From assembly GCF_003048255.1 (NCBI RefSeq), contig NZ_CP028487.1, positions 2,418,001 to 2,482,000 on the forward strand: a DNA stretch of 64,000 bases. The letters run 5' to 3'. This DNA comes from Yersinia massiliensis (GTDB lineage Bacteria; Pseudomonadota; Gammaproteobacteria; Enterobacterales; Enterobacteriaceae). A program made the position numbers and the translations under genes. Positions 27,172 through 39,105 of the stretch are shown here, in pieces. Below the pieces are notes generated by a model that saw nothing but the letters and a program-made list of their open reading frames with translations, did no database searches and was not told the origin of the DNA. Each line of letters opens with the position of its first letter. The stretch's first letter is position 1.

Positions 27172-27645
27172 TTAAGATGCTTTTTCTACCGATTGATAGA
27201 TATCGATATCGAAGTAGCCATCAGTTCTACCGTCATTGAGGTAGACCTCATAACATGCCCCTTCCACTGGTCGATATCCACTTTGCGGTATGTGCTGGTG
27301 ATACAGTTCACCCCATGCTTTGGCGTAATCATCATCAGTTACGCGGGTATGATAGACAGCGTACAAACCGCCAGGGATGATCTGTATTTGCATTTGATCA
27401 CGAAGCTCTGCTGGCAGCACATAATCATCTGCGACAGACAAGGAAACATCGGCACGTAGCTCAGCAGGTAAATTAGTTTCTGGGTTGTCCCAGTAGAGTG
27501 CAAGCCAATCTTTGCCCGGAATTTGGTACTGGGCGTATAGCGACGAAAGCTGGTCAAAGGCCCGAGGGATCGTTTCGTGATAGGGACCGACAGCCCGAAT
27601 ACCAACGATTTTTTGCGGTTCTTTATCCACTATTTTAAATGTCAT
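27172..27645 (-). CDS. sbmC: DNA gyrase inhibitor SbmC/GyrI
   Basis: 157 residues from ATG 27645 (GAGGTAAC upstream), exactly the E. coli SbmC length; the frame is open 9 codons further up without a ribosome site. The protein is a single GyrI-like/AraC effector-binding domain: KIVGIRAVGPYHETIP near residues 13-28, DWLALYWDNPETN near 46-58, GGLYAVYH near 92-99 and the C-terminal DGYFDIDIYQSV. In E. coli it binds gyrase and gives protection from microcin B17 and other gyrase poisons, and it is SOS-induced. No clear LexA box was identified here by eye. Confidence 0.88.
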   Translation of the reverse strand: MTFKIVDKEPQKIVGIRAVGPYHETIPRAFDQLSSLYAQYQIPGKDWLALYWDNPETNLPAELRADVSLSVADDYVLPAELRDQMQIQIIPGGLYAVYHTRVTDDDYAKAWGELYHQHIPQSGYRPVEGACYEVYLNDGRTDGYFDIDIYQSVEKAS

Positions 27646-27764
27646 ATCGTTACCTCGACTTAATGATTTCAATAAAGACTCAGTGACTAAAATTACAACC
27701 TCACAGCAATACTGTTTATTTATACAGTATGGCGGTATTTTATGACATTTGATGGGTTTTTAAC

Positions 27765-28277
27765 CTAGATCTGCGAAGCGCTTCGCAAAAAATCGTCCGC
27801 AAGTTCAAGCTGATGATGACTGAAAACTTTGATACCGTGGCGACGCAATAACGCGGTGGTGACCCCCTGACCGGCTCGCTGAGTGCCATTAAAATGGCCA
27901 TCATAAATGCGACTGCTGCCACAAGATGGGCTACCTTCAGTCAAGATAGCCAAGACACAATGGTGTTTTTGCGCCAATTCTAATGCCTGATAAGCCCCTT
28001 GCAGAAATTCGCGGCTGACATCATTGCCCCACTGTTCAATTACTCTCGCCTGCCCTTGCAATACCGCTTCGCCATTGCCTTGCTGAATCTCAGCGGGAGG
28101 CCGAGGCACCGGCATTCCAGCCGCCAATTCAGGACAAACAAGAATCAAACGGTCTTCATCCTGCCAGCGCTGAATAATTTCGTCACTGACTGACAGTGCA
28201 CTGCCGTTATAGCGCACAGGTTTACCCATCAAACAGGCGCTGATCAGGATGCGTGCAGGCTTCGATTCCGATTCCAT
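27765..28277 (-). CDS. DUF523 / TudS-type iron-sulfur protein
   Basis: 170-residue protein made of one DUF523 domain. Three conserved Cys positions are visible: ISACLMGKPVRYNG near residues 12-25, VCPELAAGMPVPRPPAE near 47-63 and EGSPSCGSSRIYDG near 113-126. In the related thiouracil desulfurase TudS, such cysteines hold a [4Fe-4S] cluster that removes sulfur from 2-thiouracil; a similar desulfurase or detoxifying role is possible but not shown. The gene stands alone between sbmC and the N-formylglutamate amidohydrolase gene, all on the minus strand with gaps over 100 bp. Confidence 0.8.
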   Translation of the reverse strand: MESESKPARILISACLMGKPVRYNGSALSVSDEIIQRWQDEDRLILVCPELAAGMPVPRPPAEIQQGNGEAVLQGQARVIEQWGNDVSREFLQGAYQALELAQKHHCVLAILTEGSPSCGSSRIYDGHFNGTQRAGQGVTTALLRRHGIKVFSHHQLELADDFLRSASQI

Positions 28278-28434
28278 GGTGTTATAACCTTAATTGTCAT
28301 TAATTTTGATTGTTATCAACATTAATATTGTGCGGCGAATAAAAATGATAATTAAGTCGATAATATCTAATTAATAGCTGTAGGTCATGAACATAGAGCA
28401 CAACATTTCCATGCCAAAAAACATGCATCACTCG

Positions 28435-29223
28435 TTATTCAGCCTTATTTATCACTTCTAGCACTTGGGGTAATAACTGCGCTAAGCGTGTCGCCCACTG
28501 TACTTGTCCTGCTTGATGAGTAATGAGATCTTGACGAATCTCAATTCCCACATAAGGTAACTGCCGCTGTTCGGCATGAAATGGCAAGGTAAAGTCAGTT
28601 GCATCCGTCATGGCATAGGGTTCATTAATGCCCACATGCAACTCTCTGTCTTGCTGTAAAAACGCAACCAGTTGCAAAGCAAACGCAGGATTGCGATTAA
28701 ATAACGTGCCAATTTGCCACGGCCGCTCGATGTTTTTAAAAGACGGCGTGAAACTGTGCATTGAGATAATGACACTTGGCTGCCCATTATCTCGACGCTG
28801 GTTGAGTGTTTGCGTGATCAAATCGTGATAAGGCTGGAACACCTCAATGCGGCGCGCATCAGCCTCTGCCACTGTGACGCCAATATTGCGTGGGATTCGT
28901 GTGTGCTCGGAAATTTCAGGTATAGAGCTGGCAATACCTGGGGTACGGTTACAATCAATCACTAAGCGAGAATATTGCTGATGAATCAGCGTGGCATCCA
29001 AATATTCACTCAGTAAACGGGCGGTAGCCAATGAGCCAATATCCCAGCCGATATGGCGGTCAATCTCCCCAATTGCTAGGCCTAGATCACCTAATTGGCT
29101 AGGGATACGCTGCCCGGCATGGTCTGCCAGTAAAAGGAAAGGTGACTGGCCCTGTGGGCGCTCAATAACAGCGGACGGAGGCTCACCATCACGTAGTAAA
29201 GGAGACAAAGTGACATTTGACAT
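28435..29223 (-). CDS. N-formylglutamate amidohydrolase family protein
   Basis: 262 residues matching the FGase family (hydrolysis of N-formylglutamate to formate and glutamate, the last step of one histidine degradation route). Visible: LLLADHAGQRIP near residues 31-42, DRHIGWDIG near 55-63, RLVIDCNRTP near 85-94 and IISMHSFTPSF near 151-161, which hold the likely zinc ligands. No hut genes are next to it, so its physiological role is open; some family members deacylate other N-acyl amino acids. It is divergent from ogt across a 264-bp spacer. Confidence 0.82.
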   Translation of the reverse strand: MSNVTLSPLLRDGEPPSAVIERPQGQSPFLLLADHAGQRIPSQLGDLGLAIGEIDRHIGWDIGSLATARLLSEYLDATLIHQQYSRLVIDCNRTPGIASSIPEISEHTRIPRNIGVTVAEADARRIEVFQPYHDLITQTLNQRRDNGQPSVIISMHSFTPSFKNIERPWQIGTLFNRNPAFALQLVAFLQQDRELHVGINEPYAMTDATDFTLPFHAEQRQLPYVGIEIRQDLITHQAGQVQWATRLAQLLPQVLEVINKAE

Positions 29224-29487
29224 GGCATTAATACCCGAGTTAGATATGGCGACGGTTGCCGATAATAAGTCACCATCCTAGCGGCTATTCCCCCGTTCGC
29301 CCACCTTGAACTTATAACTAAACTTTCTGGGTTATGCGATTCCCATCACGATACATACAGGTTTTTGAGCGAGTGTTATGATTGGCAACTAATGGAACGT
29401 CATTTCATGTCATAATTGCTTCCAGCTCTTTATCGGCAAATTCTTTTTGGACCAAATAGACCAATTAAAGTCATGTAGCGGAGATTT

Positions 29488-30006
29488 ATGGAGACATTTT
29501 TTATTGATCGGATGGCAACCCCACAGGGTGAGCTGATTCTGATTGCAGATGAAGAAAACCGGTTGCGCGCCATTGATTGGACTGACCATTATGAACGTCT
29601 GATGAAATTACTACGTAATCATTACCGCGCTGAGTCCTTCACGTTAGTGGAAAAACGTAATCCCGGTGGGCTGAGTGAGAGTATGCAGCGCTATTTTGCC
29701 GGTGAGTTAGACATTATTAATGGTTTACCGGTAAAAACCGCGGGTACAGATTTTCAACGTCAAGTTTGGCACGAACTGCGGAAGATACCCTGTGGTGAAA
29801 CCATTACTTATGGCGAATTGGCAAAAAGAATTAACCGCCCCACCGCGTCGCGTGCCGTTGGAATGGCAAATGGCCTTAATCCCATTTCGATTGTTGTCCC
29901 CTGCCATAGGGTGATCGGACAACAAGGAGCATTGACCGGTTACGCGGGTGGTGTCGAGCGAAAACGCTGGTTATTAATGCATGAGGGTTATCTTTTAGCA
30001 CGCTAA
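29488..30006 (+). CDS. ogt: Methylated-DNA--protein-cysteine methyltransferase Ogt
   Basis: 172-residue suicide DNA repair protein that removes methyl groups from O6-methylguanine and O4-methylthymine. The acceptor Cys is in VVPCHRVIG near residues 136-144. The DNA-binding helix-turn-helix and Arg finger are visible in TASRAVGMANGLNP near 119-132. It lacks the Ada N-terminal domain, so this is Ogt and not Ada. ATG follows CGGAG. It is 72 bp upstream of fnr, as in E. coli, with an FNR site between the two. Confidence 0.94.
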   Translation: METFFIDRMATPQGELILIADEENRLRAIDWTDHYERLMKLLRNHYRAESFTLVEKRNPGGLSESMQRYFAGELDIINGLPVKTAGTDFQRQVWHELRKIPCGETITYGELAKRINRPTASRAVGMANGLNPISIVVPCHRVIGQQGALTGYAGGVERKRWLLMHEGYLLAR

Positions 30007-30046
30007 CAATTCTTGCACTTATCAGAAGCAAGAAAAGATGTTAAAA

Positions 30047-30060
30047 TTGACGCATATCAA
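30047..30060. promoter_or_regulatory. FNR box in the fnr promoter
   Basis: TTGACGCATATCAA matches TTGAT-N4-ATCAA in 9 of 10 fixed positions. It sits 18 bp before the fnr ATG, consistent with the negative autoregulation known for E. coli fnr. Confidence 0.8.
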
Positions 30061-30078
30061 TATTAATGGGAATACCCT

Positions 30079-30831
30079 ATGATCCCGGAAAAACGCGTAA
30101 TCCGACGTATTCAGTCTGGTGGATGTGCAATTCATTGTCAGGATTGCAGTATTAGCCAGCTCTGTATACCGTTTACCTTAAATGAGAACGAGCTGGATCA
30201 GCTCGACAATATCATTGAAAGGAAAAAACCTATTCAGAAAGGACAGGCGCTGTTTAAAGCAGGTGATGAGCTCAAATCACTGTATGCCATCCGTTCCGGG
30301 ACCATTAAAAGTTATACCATTACCGAAGAAGGCGACGAGCAAATTACCGGTTTCCATCTGGCAGGCGATTTGGTCGGTTTCGATGCTATCAGCAATTTAC
30401 AGCATCCAAGTTTCGCACAGGCGTTGGAAACTTCTATGGTCTGTGAAATCCCGTTTGATACGTTGGATGACTTATCCGGCAAAATGCCAAATCTGCGCCA
30501 ACAGATGATGCGCCTGATGAGTGGTGAGATCAAAAGCGATCAAGACATGATTTTACTTCTCTCTAAAAAGAATGCTGAAGAGCGTTTGGCTGCATTTATC
30601 TATAATCTTGCTCGTCGGTTTGCTCAACGTGGTTTCTCACCGCGTGAATTCCGCCTCACGATGACTCGAGGTGATATCGGTAACTATTTAGGTCTGACGG
30701 TAGAAACGATCAGTCGTTTGCTGGGTCGTTTCCAGAAAAGCGAAATTTTGAGCGTGAAAGGTAAATATATCACCATCGAAAATACCGAAGCCTTATCGAA
30801 ATTAGCCGGTAATCCACGACCTGGCCTGTAG
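30079..30831 (+). CDS. fnr: Oxygen-sensing transcriptional regulator FNR
   Basis: 250-residue CRP/FNR-family global regulator of the aerobic-anaerobic switch. The four [4Fe-4S] ligands are present: Cys20, Cys23 and Cys29 in [16 protein letters not shown] and Cys122 in [10 protein letters not shown] cyclic-nucleotide-like beta-roll follows, then the dimerisation helix and a C-terminal helix-turn-helix with the specificity motif ETISRLLGR near residues 209-217. It is nearly identical to E. coli FNR. Genes in this window likely to answer to it include pntAB and ldhA, but that is not shown. uspE lies 119 bp downstream, the same order as in E. coli. Confidence 0.97.
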   Translation: MIPEKRVIRRIQSGGCAIHCQDCSISQLCIPFTLNENELDQLDNIIERKKPIQKGQALFKAGDELKSLYAIRSGTIKSYTITEEGDEQITGFHLAGDLVGFDAISNLQHPSFAQALETSMVCEIPFDTLDDLSGKMPNLRQQMMRLMSGEIKSDQDMILLLSKKNAEERLAAFIYNLARRFAQRGFSPREFRLTMTRGDIGNYLGLTVETISRLLGRFQKSEILSVKGKYITIENTEALSKLAGNPRPGL

Positions 30832-30838
30832 TGTCCCC

Positions 30839-30870
30839 GCAAACCAGATCAATTTAATTGTTCTGGTTTG
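30839..30870 (+). terminator. Long hairpin after fnr
   Basis: CAAACCAGA (30840-30848) pairs with TCTGGTTTG (30862-30870), with inner CAATT/AATTG pairing as well, giving an almost continuous stem 7 bp after the fnr stop. No T-run follows, so termination efficiency is uncertain. Confidence 0.45.
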
Positions 30871-30950
30871 TGCTCCCACCTATCCTCTTTCACTTTCATG
30901 GTTTACTCTTTAACTAACATACGGTTAATTCACTGTTGTAAGGAGACTCT

Positions 30951-31907
30951 ATGGCAAAGTATCAGAATATTCTGGTTGCTATTGACCCAAATCAGGATGA
31001 TCAGCCTGCATTAAGACGTGCTGTTTATCTTGTGCAGCGTAATGGCGGCACAATCAAAGCATTTTTACCTATTTATGATCTGTCATATGACATGACGACT
31101 TTGCTGTCCCCTGATGAGCGCACCGCAATGCGTAAAGGGGTTATCAGCCAACGGTCCGCTTGGATCAACGAACAGTGCCGTTTTTATCTTGATGCCGGTA
31201 TTCCCATCGAAATCAAAGTGGTTTGGCATAACCGTCCCTATGAAGCCATTATTCAAGAAGTCCTGAAAGCCAAACATGATCTGTTGCTCAAAATGGCCCA
31301 TCAGCATGACCGCCTTGAATCCATTATCTTCACTCCAACTGACTGGCATTTATTGCGTAAATGTCCGTGCCCAGTTTGGATGGTAAAAGACCAACCTTGG
31401 CCGGAGGGTGGCACTGCACTGGTCGCCGTCAACCTCTCCAGCGAAGACCCGCTTCATGACCCGCTCAATCTGCGATTAGTCAAAGAGACCCTCGAACTTG
31501 CCGAGAATGTAAATCAAACTCAGGTTCATTTGATCAGCGCCTATCCAGTGACACCGATTAATATCGCCATTGAGTTGCCTGATTTTGACCCGAGTGTTTA
31601 TAACGATGCTATTCGTGGTCAGCATCTAGTCGCCATGAAAGCCTTACGTCAGCAGTTCGGGATTGATGAGAAATTCACTCACGTAGAAAAAGGCTTACCT
31701 GAAGAAGTTATTCCTGATCTGGCTGAGCATTTACGAGCTGGTGTGGTGGTTTTGGGAACCTTGGGGCGTACAGGGTTGTCTGCCGCGTTTATTGGCAACA
31801 CAACTGAACATGTGATCGATCATCTTAAATGTGATTTGTTGGCCATTAAGCCTGAAGGGTTTACCTGCCCAGTAGAAGGTAATGAAGATCCGGATGATAC
31901 TGAATAA
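30951..31907 (+). CDS. uspE: Universal stress protein UspE
   Basis: 318-residue tandem-domain universal stress protein (E. coli 316). Two UspA-like domains cover about residues 1-150 and 160-305. The second ends with [25 protein letters not shown] sequence, matching the nucleotide-loop consensus G-x2-G-x9-G-S/T-N/T. The first is degenerate at this site ([10 protein letters not shown] tail). In E. coli UspE is linked to stress survival, aggregation and motility and binds lipids. ATG follows AAGGAGA. A gap of 119 bp with a hairpin separates it from fnr. Confidence 0.93.
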   Translation: MAKYQNILVAIDPNQDDQPALRRAVYLVQRNGGTIKAFLPIYDLSYDMTTLLSPDERTAMRKGVISQRSAWINEQCRFYLDAGIPIEIKVVWHNRPYEAIIQEVLKAKHDLLLKMAHQHDRLESIIFTPTDWHLLRKCPCPVWMVKDQPWPEGGTALVAVNLSSEDPLHDPLNLRLVKETLELAENVNQTQVHLISAYPVTPINIAIELPDFDPSVYNDAIRGQHLVAMKALRQQFGIDEKFTHVEKGLPEEVIPDLAEHLRAGVVVLGTLGRTGLSAAFIGNTTEHVIDHLKCDLLAIKPEGFTCPVEGNEDPDDTE

Positions 31908-31935
31908 CCCCCTTCCCCATAATGCGCATTAAGCT

Positions 31936-31963
31936 AAAAAAAGGGCCACAACATGTGGCCCTT
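31936..31963 (-). terminator. Intrinsic terminator of pntAB
   Basis: AAGGGCCACA (31941-31950) pairs with TGTGGCCCTT (31954-31963) around a 3-nt loop. On the minus strand it is followed by a run of seven U (31942-31936), 28 bp past the pntB stop. It lies between the convergent uspE and pntB genes. Confidence 0.9.
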
Positions 31964-31990
31964 AATCGTCTAATCAATACAGTGGCATGA

Positions 31991-33382
31991 TTATAACGCG
32001 CGTAAAATCGCTTCAACGCTGTCTTTGGCATCGCCAAACAACATTTGAGTATTGTCTTTAAAGAACAATGGGTTTTGTACGCCAGCATAGCCGGTGTTCA
32101 TTGAACGTTTAAAGGCGATAACACTCTGCGCCTTCCACACTTCCAATACAGGCATACCTGCAATTGGACTGCGTGGATCTTCCAGTGCTGCTGGATTAAC
32201 GGTATCGTTGGCACCAATCACCAGCACGACATCTGTGCTTGGGAAATCATCATTGATTTCGTCCATTTCTAACACCACGTCGTACGGTACTTTCGCTTCG
32301 GCCAGTAACACGTTCATGTGACCGGGCAAACGACCTGCAACAGGATGAATACCAAAGCGGACTTTCACACCACGAGCTTGCAGTTTCGCCGTGATTTCAG
32401 CCACAGGATATTGTGCCTGCGCGACCGCCATGCCATAGCCTGGGGTGATGATTACTGAACTCGAGTTTTTCAGCAGATCAGCCACTTCTTCCGCTGTCGT
32501 TTCACGGTATTCGCCCATCTCTTCAGCATCACCGGTAGAAGAACCATCAGTGCCGAAGCCGCCAGCGATGACGCTGATAAATGAACGGTTCATTGCTTTA
32601 CACATGATATACGACAGGATTGCACCTGAAGAACCCACCAAAGCACCGGTGACGATCAACAGATCATTGCTCAGCATGAAACCGGCTGCCGCTGCCGCCC
32701 AACCTGAATAGGAGTTCAGCATTGACACCACAACAGGCATGTCTGCGCCACCGATAGAGGCCACCAAGTGCCAGCCAAAGCCCAGCGCAATAATGGTCAT
32801 CAATAACAACGCGACGACTTGTAGAGCAACGCTATCAGTTTTGACAAACATAATCATCAGCAAGAATGAAACAACTAACGCCACCAGATTCAGTTTATGG
32901 CGTTGTGGCAACATCAACGGCTTAGAAGAAATAATTCCGCGTAACTTACCGAAAGCAACAATAGAGCCTGTAAAGGTGACAGCACCGATAAAGATGCCTA
33001 AGAACACTTCAGTCAGGTGGATGTTTACCATCACAGCGTCCATGACGGCTGGGCCGTGATCCAGATAGCTATTAAAGCCAACCAGAACCGCCGCCAGACC
33101 CACAAAGCTATGCAGAATCGCCACTAATTCTGGCATTTCTGTCATTTCGACTTTCTTCGCCAGATAAATACCAATGGCACCACCGATGACCATCGCAATG
33201 ATAATCCAGGCAACATTGCCGGAATCTGGGCCAAGAATGGTCGCGATAAGTGCAATCGCCATCCCTGTCACACCGAAGGTGTTACCTTGTTTGGATGTTT
33301 CGTGGCGCGACAACCCAGCCAAACTGAAAATAAATAAAATCGCAGCAACTATGTACGCAGCTGTAACGAGACCACTAGACAT
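31991..33382 (-). CDS. pntB: NAD(P) transhydrogenase subunit beta
   Basis: 463-residue membrane subunit of proton-translocating transhydrogenase, which uses the proton gradient to transfer hydride from NADH to NADP. N-terminal half: about nine membrane helices ([20 protein letters not shown] near 220-240). C-terminal half: the NADP-binding domain III with [13 protein letters not shown] near 313-325, [17 protein letters not shown] near 346-362 and [12 protein letters not shown] near 391-402. It is E. coli PntB-like throughout. It follows pntA with an unusually long gap of 180 bp (about 10 bp in E. coli). Confidence 0.97.
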   Translation of the reverse strand: MSSGLVTAAYIVAAILFIFSLAGLSRHETSKQGNTFGVTGMAIALIATILGPDSGNVAWIIIAMVIGGAIGIYLAKKVEMTEMPELVAILHSFVGLAAVLVGFNSYLDHGPAVMDAVMVNIHLTEVFLGIFIGAVTFTGSIVAFGKLRGIISSKPLMLPQRHKLNLVALVVSFLLMIMFVKTDSVALQVVALLLMTIIALGFGWHLVASIGGADMPVVVSMLNSYSGWAAAAAGFMLSNDLLIVTGALVGSSGAILSYIMCKAMNRSFISVIAGGFGTDGSSTGDAEEMGEYRETTAEEVADLLKNSSSVIITPGYGMAVAQAQYPVAEITAKLQARGVKVRFGIHPVAGRLPGHMNVLLAEAKVPYDVVLEMDEINDDFPSTDVVLVIGANDTVNPAALEDPRSPIAGMPVLEVWKAQSVIAFKRSMNTGYAGVQNPLFFKDNTQMLFGDAKDSVEAILRAL

Positions 33383-33530
33383 CAGTTACCCCTATATTTT
33401 TTGTGTCTACCCTTCCTACGTTGAACCGCACCTGTGTTCGATGGCATTCAGTCATTCTCAGCCATCGGGATGCAACAACAACTCTCTGGGTATCACATTG
33501 TTTTTATCAAATAATTATGTTTATTAACTT

Positions 33531-33562
33531 GGTTTTTATATAAGCCTTGCGGGTATAAAAAC

Positions 33563-33563
<1 letters not shown>
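33531..33563 (-). promoter_or_regulatory. Hairpin in the pntA-pntB spacer
   Basis: GGTTTTTATA (33531-33540) pairs perfectly with TATAAAAACC (33554-33563). On the minus-strand mRNA it begins inside the pntA stop codon, so it sits at the head of the 180-nt spacer before pntB. No U-run follows. It may protect or process the mRNA or tune pntB expression. Confidence 0.4.
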
Positions 33564-35717
<2,154 letters not shown>

Positions 35718-36671
35718 ATGAAGCTGAAATACACGATCATCGCGTCGGCATTGCTATCACTCACTGCGTTTTCTGCTGCACATGCGGCAAAAGAACTCGC
35801 ACCAGAGCAAGCAGCAGCCATTAAGCCATTTGATCGCATTACCATTACTGGCCGATTCAATGCAATCAATGAAGCAGCTGACGCGGTTTCCCGCCGTGCT
35901 GACAAGTTGGGCGCAGACTCCTTCTATATTCAGGATATCAACAGCAACAATAATGGCGGCAACTGGCGTGTAACAGCCGATGTTTATCATAACGATGCAC
36001 CGGAAGTGAGCAAAGAAACCCAGTATCGCGTGTTCAACGGTGTTAAAGAGCTGCCAAAAACAGAAGCTTACGCGCTGCAGCCTTATGACACTGTTTCAGT
36101 CAGCGGCTTCTTCCGTAGCCAGCCTGATATTAGCGATGCCATTTCTAAGGCAGCAAAAGAGAAAGGCGCTTACTCTTTCTATATTGTTCGCCAAGTTGAC
36201 GCTAACCAAGGTGGCAACCAGTTTGTGACGGCCTATATCTACAAACAAGATGCTGCTAAGCGTGTGGTTCAAAGCCCTGATGTTATTCCTGCGGATTCCG
36301 ATGCAGGCCGTGCTGCTCTTGCAGCCGGTGGGGCAGCCGCCGCGAATGTTGAAATTCCAGGTGTGGCTTCTTCAGGTACACCAAGTGCCGATGTGGGTCG
36401 TTTCTTTGAGACGCAATCTTCAACGGGCAAGCGTTACACCGTAACCTTACCAGATGGCACTCAAATTCAAGAGTTGAATAAAGTCACTGCTGCGCAAATG
36501 GCTCCGTTTGATACGATTAGCTTTAACGGCCACTTTAACAGCATGACGGACGTTTCTCATGAAGTGGCGAAACGTGCAGCGGCAAAAGGTGCGAAGTACT
36601 ACCATATCACTCGCCAATGGCAGAACCAGAGTGGTGGTAACTTGAGCGTTAGCGCTGACTTGTTTAAATAA
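35718..36671 (+). CDS. ydgH: YdgH, periplasmic protein with three DUF1471/YhcN domains
   Basis: 317 residues from ATG 35718, preceded by AAAGGA with a 6-nt spacer; the frame is open 8 codons upstream without such a site. The signal peptide ends near residue 24 (SAAHAA). Three copies of the YhcN/BhsA-type DUF1471 fold follow, each with a DTISFNGHF-like strand and a later GA-x-Y/F-Y/H-I-x-R strand: about residues 35-90, 105-170 and 245-315. E. coli YdgH is 314 residues. Related small DUF1471 proteins respond to envelope, oxidative or acid stress. A strong terminator follows. Confidence 0.92.
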   Translation: MKLKYTIIASALLSLTAFSAAHAAKELAPEQAAAIKPFDRITITGRFNAINEAADAVSRRADKLGADSFYIQDINSNNNGGNWRVTADVYHNDAPEVSKETQYRVFNGVKELPKTEAYALQPYDTVSVSGFFRSQPDISDAISKAAKEKGAYSFYIVRQVDANQGGNQFVTAYIYKQDAAKRVVQSPDVIPADSDAGRAALAAGGAAAANVEIPGVASSGTPSADVGRFFETQSSTGKRYTVTLPDGTQIQELNKVTAAQMAPFDTISFNGHFNSMTDVSHEVAKRAAAKGAKYYHITRQWQNQSGGNLSVSADLFK

Positions 36672-36742
36672 CACGGTTCTGTGGCTACGATTCACTTCGC
36701 ATAGCGACGAGAAGCTTTAGCCAAGACAAGCTTTAGACACAT

Positions 36743-36770
36743 AAAGGGCAACGCTATGTTGCCCTTTTTT
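36743..36770 (+). terminator. Intrinsic terminator of ydgH
   Basis: AAAGGGCAAC (36743-36752) pairs with GTTGCCCTTT (36758-36767) around a 5-nt loop and runs into a tract of six T. Confidence 0.9.
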
Positions 36771-36982
36771 ATCTCTTCACTCTGGCGTACTCCCTATCGG
36801 AGTTAACTGAATAGTTTTTTGTCTAGATCGCATAACCAATCATTGCATGATGCCCCATCACTCCGTAAAATCCCCTCCCAAATTTGGCCTATTATCTGTT
36901 AGTTATTGATAAATTCGCCTCACATAATGCTAGTGACAAGCCAGTAACCACTCATTAATACTCTTATAACCAGGACATTTCA

Positions 36983-38374
36983 TTGGAAAGAAAACTTGGC
37001 CTGACCGCGCTGACTGCGCTGGTCCTCAGTTCTATGCTGGGCGCAGGTGTTTTTAGTCTGCCGCAAAATATGGCAGAAGTGGCCAGCCCAGCGGCATTGC
37101 TCATTGGTTGGAGTATTACAGGCATCGGGATCATCTTTCTTGCTTTAGCAATGTTGCTTCTGACCCGTCTTCGTCCCGATCTAGACGGCGGAATATTTAC
37201 CTATGCTAAAGAGGGCTTTGGTGACCTTATCGGTTTCTTTTCGGCATGGGGTTACTGGTTATGTGCCGTGATTGCCAACGTATCCTATTTAGTGATCGTT
37301 TTTGCCGCATTGAGCTTTTTTACCGATAAATCGGGTCACGTTATTTTTGGCGAAGGTAATACTTGGCAGTCATTGTTAGGGGCTTCTTTTCTACTGTGGT
37401 TAGTCCATGCTTTGGTACTGCGAGGCGTTCAAACGGCTGCCAGCATTAATTTAGCTGCAACACTCGCAAAATTATTGCCCATCGGCGGCTTTATTATTTT
37501 AGCGGGCTTAGCATTTAGCCTCGATACGTTCAGTTTTGATTTTACCGGCATTGCCCTGCACACCCCCGTCTGGCAACAAGTGAAAGACACCATGCTGATT
37601 ACGCTATGGGTGTTTATCGGCGTGGAAGGTGCCGTCGTGGTGTCGGCCAGAGCGCGCAATAAGAAAGATGTTGGGCGGGCAACCATGTTAGCGGTCATCT
37701 CCGCACTTTGCGTTTATTTGCTGATCACACTTTTGTCTCTCGGTGTGGTACCACGTGCAGAATTAGCTGGCATGCGCAATCCATCAATGGCAGGCATTAT
37801 GGTCGAAATGATCGGTCCTTGGGGTGAAGTCATAATTGCCACTGGGTTGATCATTTCCGTGTGTGGCGCGTATCTCAGTTGGACCATTATGGCCGCAGAA
37901 GTCCCCATGATCGCCGCTAAAAATGGTGCTTTTCCCAAAATCTTTAGCCAGCAAAATCAGCACAACTCCCCGTCTAAATCACTTTGGTTAACTAACAGTG
38001 CCGTACAAGTGGCGTTGGTTCTGATCTGGTGGACCGGCAGCAACTACAACACGCTACTGACGATTGCATCAGAAATGATTCTGGTACCCTATTTCTTGGT
38101 TGGTGCGTTTTTATTCAAAGTCGCGTTAAAACGCCAAGATTGGCGCTTAATCGTGGCCGCAAGTGGTGCATGTCTGTATGGGTTATGGCTGATTTATGCC
38201 GCAGGCTTAGTCTATCTACTGTTATCAGCACTACTCTATGCTCCAGGGCTATTGGTATTTATTTATGCGCGTAAAGGTCACGAAGGCCTTAGGATATTAA
38301 ACACTGTGGAACGTTTTGCTATTGGGGTGGTACTGATGGCGACGATCCCAGCAACTTGGCTCATGATGCACTGA
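36983..38374 (+). CDS. ydgI: YdgI, APC-family transporter (arginine:ornithine antiporter type)
   Basis: 463-residue inner-membrane amino-acid antiporter, about twelve membrane helices, very like E. coli YdgI (460). Opening motif SSMLGAGVFSLPQNMA near residues 16-31 and the helix LWVFIGVEGAVVVSARARNK near 211-230 are APC signatures. The start is TTG at 36983: AGGA lies 8 nt upstream and the encoded MERKLGLTALTALV aligns with the E. coli N-terminus, while no ATG fits. The family exchanges arginine for ornithine; the substrate here is inferred. It follows ydgH, as in E. coli, after a terminator and its own 210-bp spacer. Confidence 0.9.
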   Translation: MERKLGLTALTALVLSSMLGAGVFSLPQNMAEVASPAALLIGWSITGIGIIFLALAMLLLTRLRPDLDGGIFTYAKEGFGDLIGFFSAWGYWLCAVIANVSYLVIVFAALSFFTDKSGHVIFGEGNTWQSLLGASFLLWLVHALVLRGVQTAASINLAATLAKLLPIGGFIILAGLAFSLDTFSFDFTGIALHTPVWQQVKDTMLITLWVFIGVEGAVVVSARARNKKDVGRATMLAVISALCVYLLITLLSLGVVPRAELAGMRNPSMAGIMVEMIGPWGEVIIATGLIISVCGAYLSWTIMAAEVPMIAAKNGAFPKIFSQQNQHNSPSKSLWLTNSAVQVALVLIWWTGSNYNTLLTIASEMILVPYFLVGAFLFKVALKRQDWRLIVAASGACLYGLWLIYAAGLVYLLLSALLYAPGLLVFIYARKGHEGLRILNTVERFAIGVVLMATIPATWLMMH

Positions 38375-38403
38375 GTGAAATGCTAAAATCTGGTGACTCA
38401 AAT

Positions 38404-38436
38404 GGGCAAGCTGTCAGACCGTACTGCCTGCCCTTT
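38404..38436. terminator. Weak hairpin after ydgI
   Basis: GGGCAAGC (38404-38411) pairs with GCCTGCCC (38426-38433) with one mismatch, followed by TTT. It lies between ydgI and the convergent unknown gene. Confidence 0.4.
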
Positions 38437-38448
38437 GGGTATCGAATA

Positions 38449-38865
38449 TCAGTGATTCTCGACTTCAACTAGACTCACTGATAAACATTCGTCTTTTTGG
38501 CTGAGCCCCATTGATGGCGGGAATTTTTGCTTAATCATCCCCAATTGCATAGTTTCCAAAGGATAAGGCAGCTGGATATCGAGCAGCATTATTCCTTGCT
38601 GTTCTGCTAACCGAATCAATCTAATGATGTTGGTTTCATCACTAAGCTGCGTTGACAGCACCTGCAACGCGAGCGCCGTTAGTCTCTCTTGCGGCGTTTT
38701 TTCTAACGCATCTTTCGATCTGACGACCATGCCAAAAATAGGCATAACACCATAGATGGCATCAATAAAACTCCATCGTTTTTTACACGATGCGGCCAGA
38801 AAATCCGTGTAATCGAAGCAGACTTTTTCACTGTGCGCAGACACGCTGGTGTTTTCGCCACTCAT
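38449..38865 (-). CDS. Hypothetical protein, 138 residues
   Basis: I do not recognise a family. The protein is soluble, with no signal peptide or membrane segment. It has a basic patch (ASCKKRW, near 25-31), a predicted helical region (ALALQVLSTQLSDETNIIRLIRLAEQQG near 64-91, quoted only in part by motif: LSDETNIIRLI) and an acidic end (LVEVENH). AAGGAT stands 7 nt before the ATG, supporting translation. It lies between ydgI and rstA, where E. coli carries folM and ydgC, so it is an accessory replacement at this site. It is divergent from rstA by 240 bp. Function unknown. Confidence 0.6.
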   Translation of the reverse strand: MSGENTSVSAHSEKVCFDYTDFLAASCKKRWSFIDAIYGVMPIFGMVVRSKDALEKTPQERLTALALQVLSTQLSDETNIIRLIRLAEQQGIMLLDIQLPYPLETMQLGMIKQKFPPSMGLSQKDECLSVSLVEVENH

Positions 38866-39105
38866 CCTTCAATCCTTAGCTGAACGCGACAGCTATTCAT
38901 TAATCATAGATATTGATATATAAACGATTGGCGCAACCAAATAGAGATGACGATATAATCACTTATATTAATATAATGAAATGATTAACCCGTTGTCTAG
39001 CAGTCAGTCATCGGCATTAATAACAACTTTAATAAATTACGTGCATAGTATTGCGTTCAACAGCGCGCTATGCTGAATTCCGGCAACTTTTTTAAACTGA
39101 AAAAC

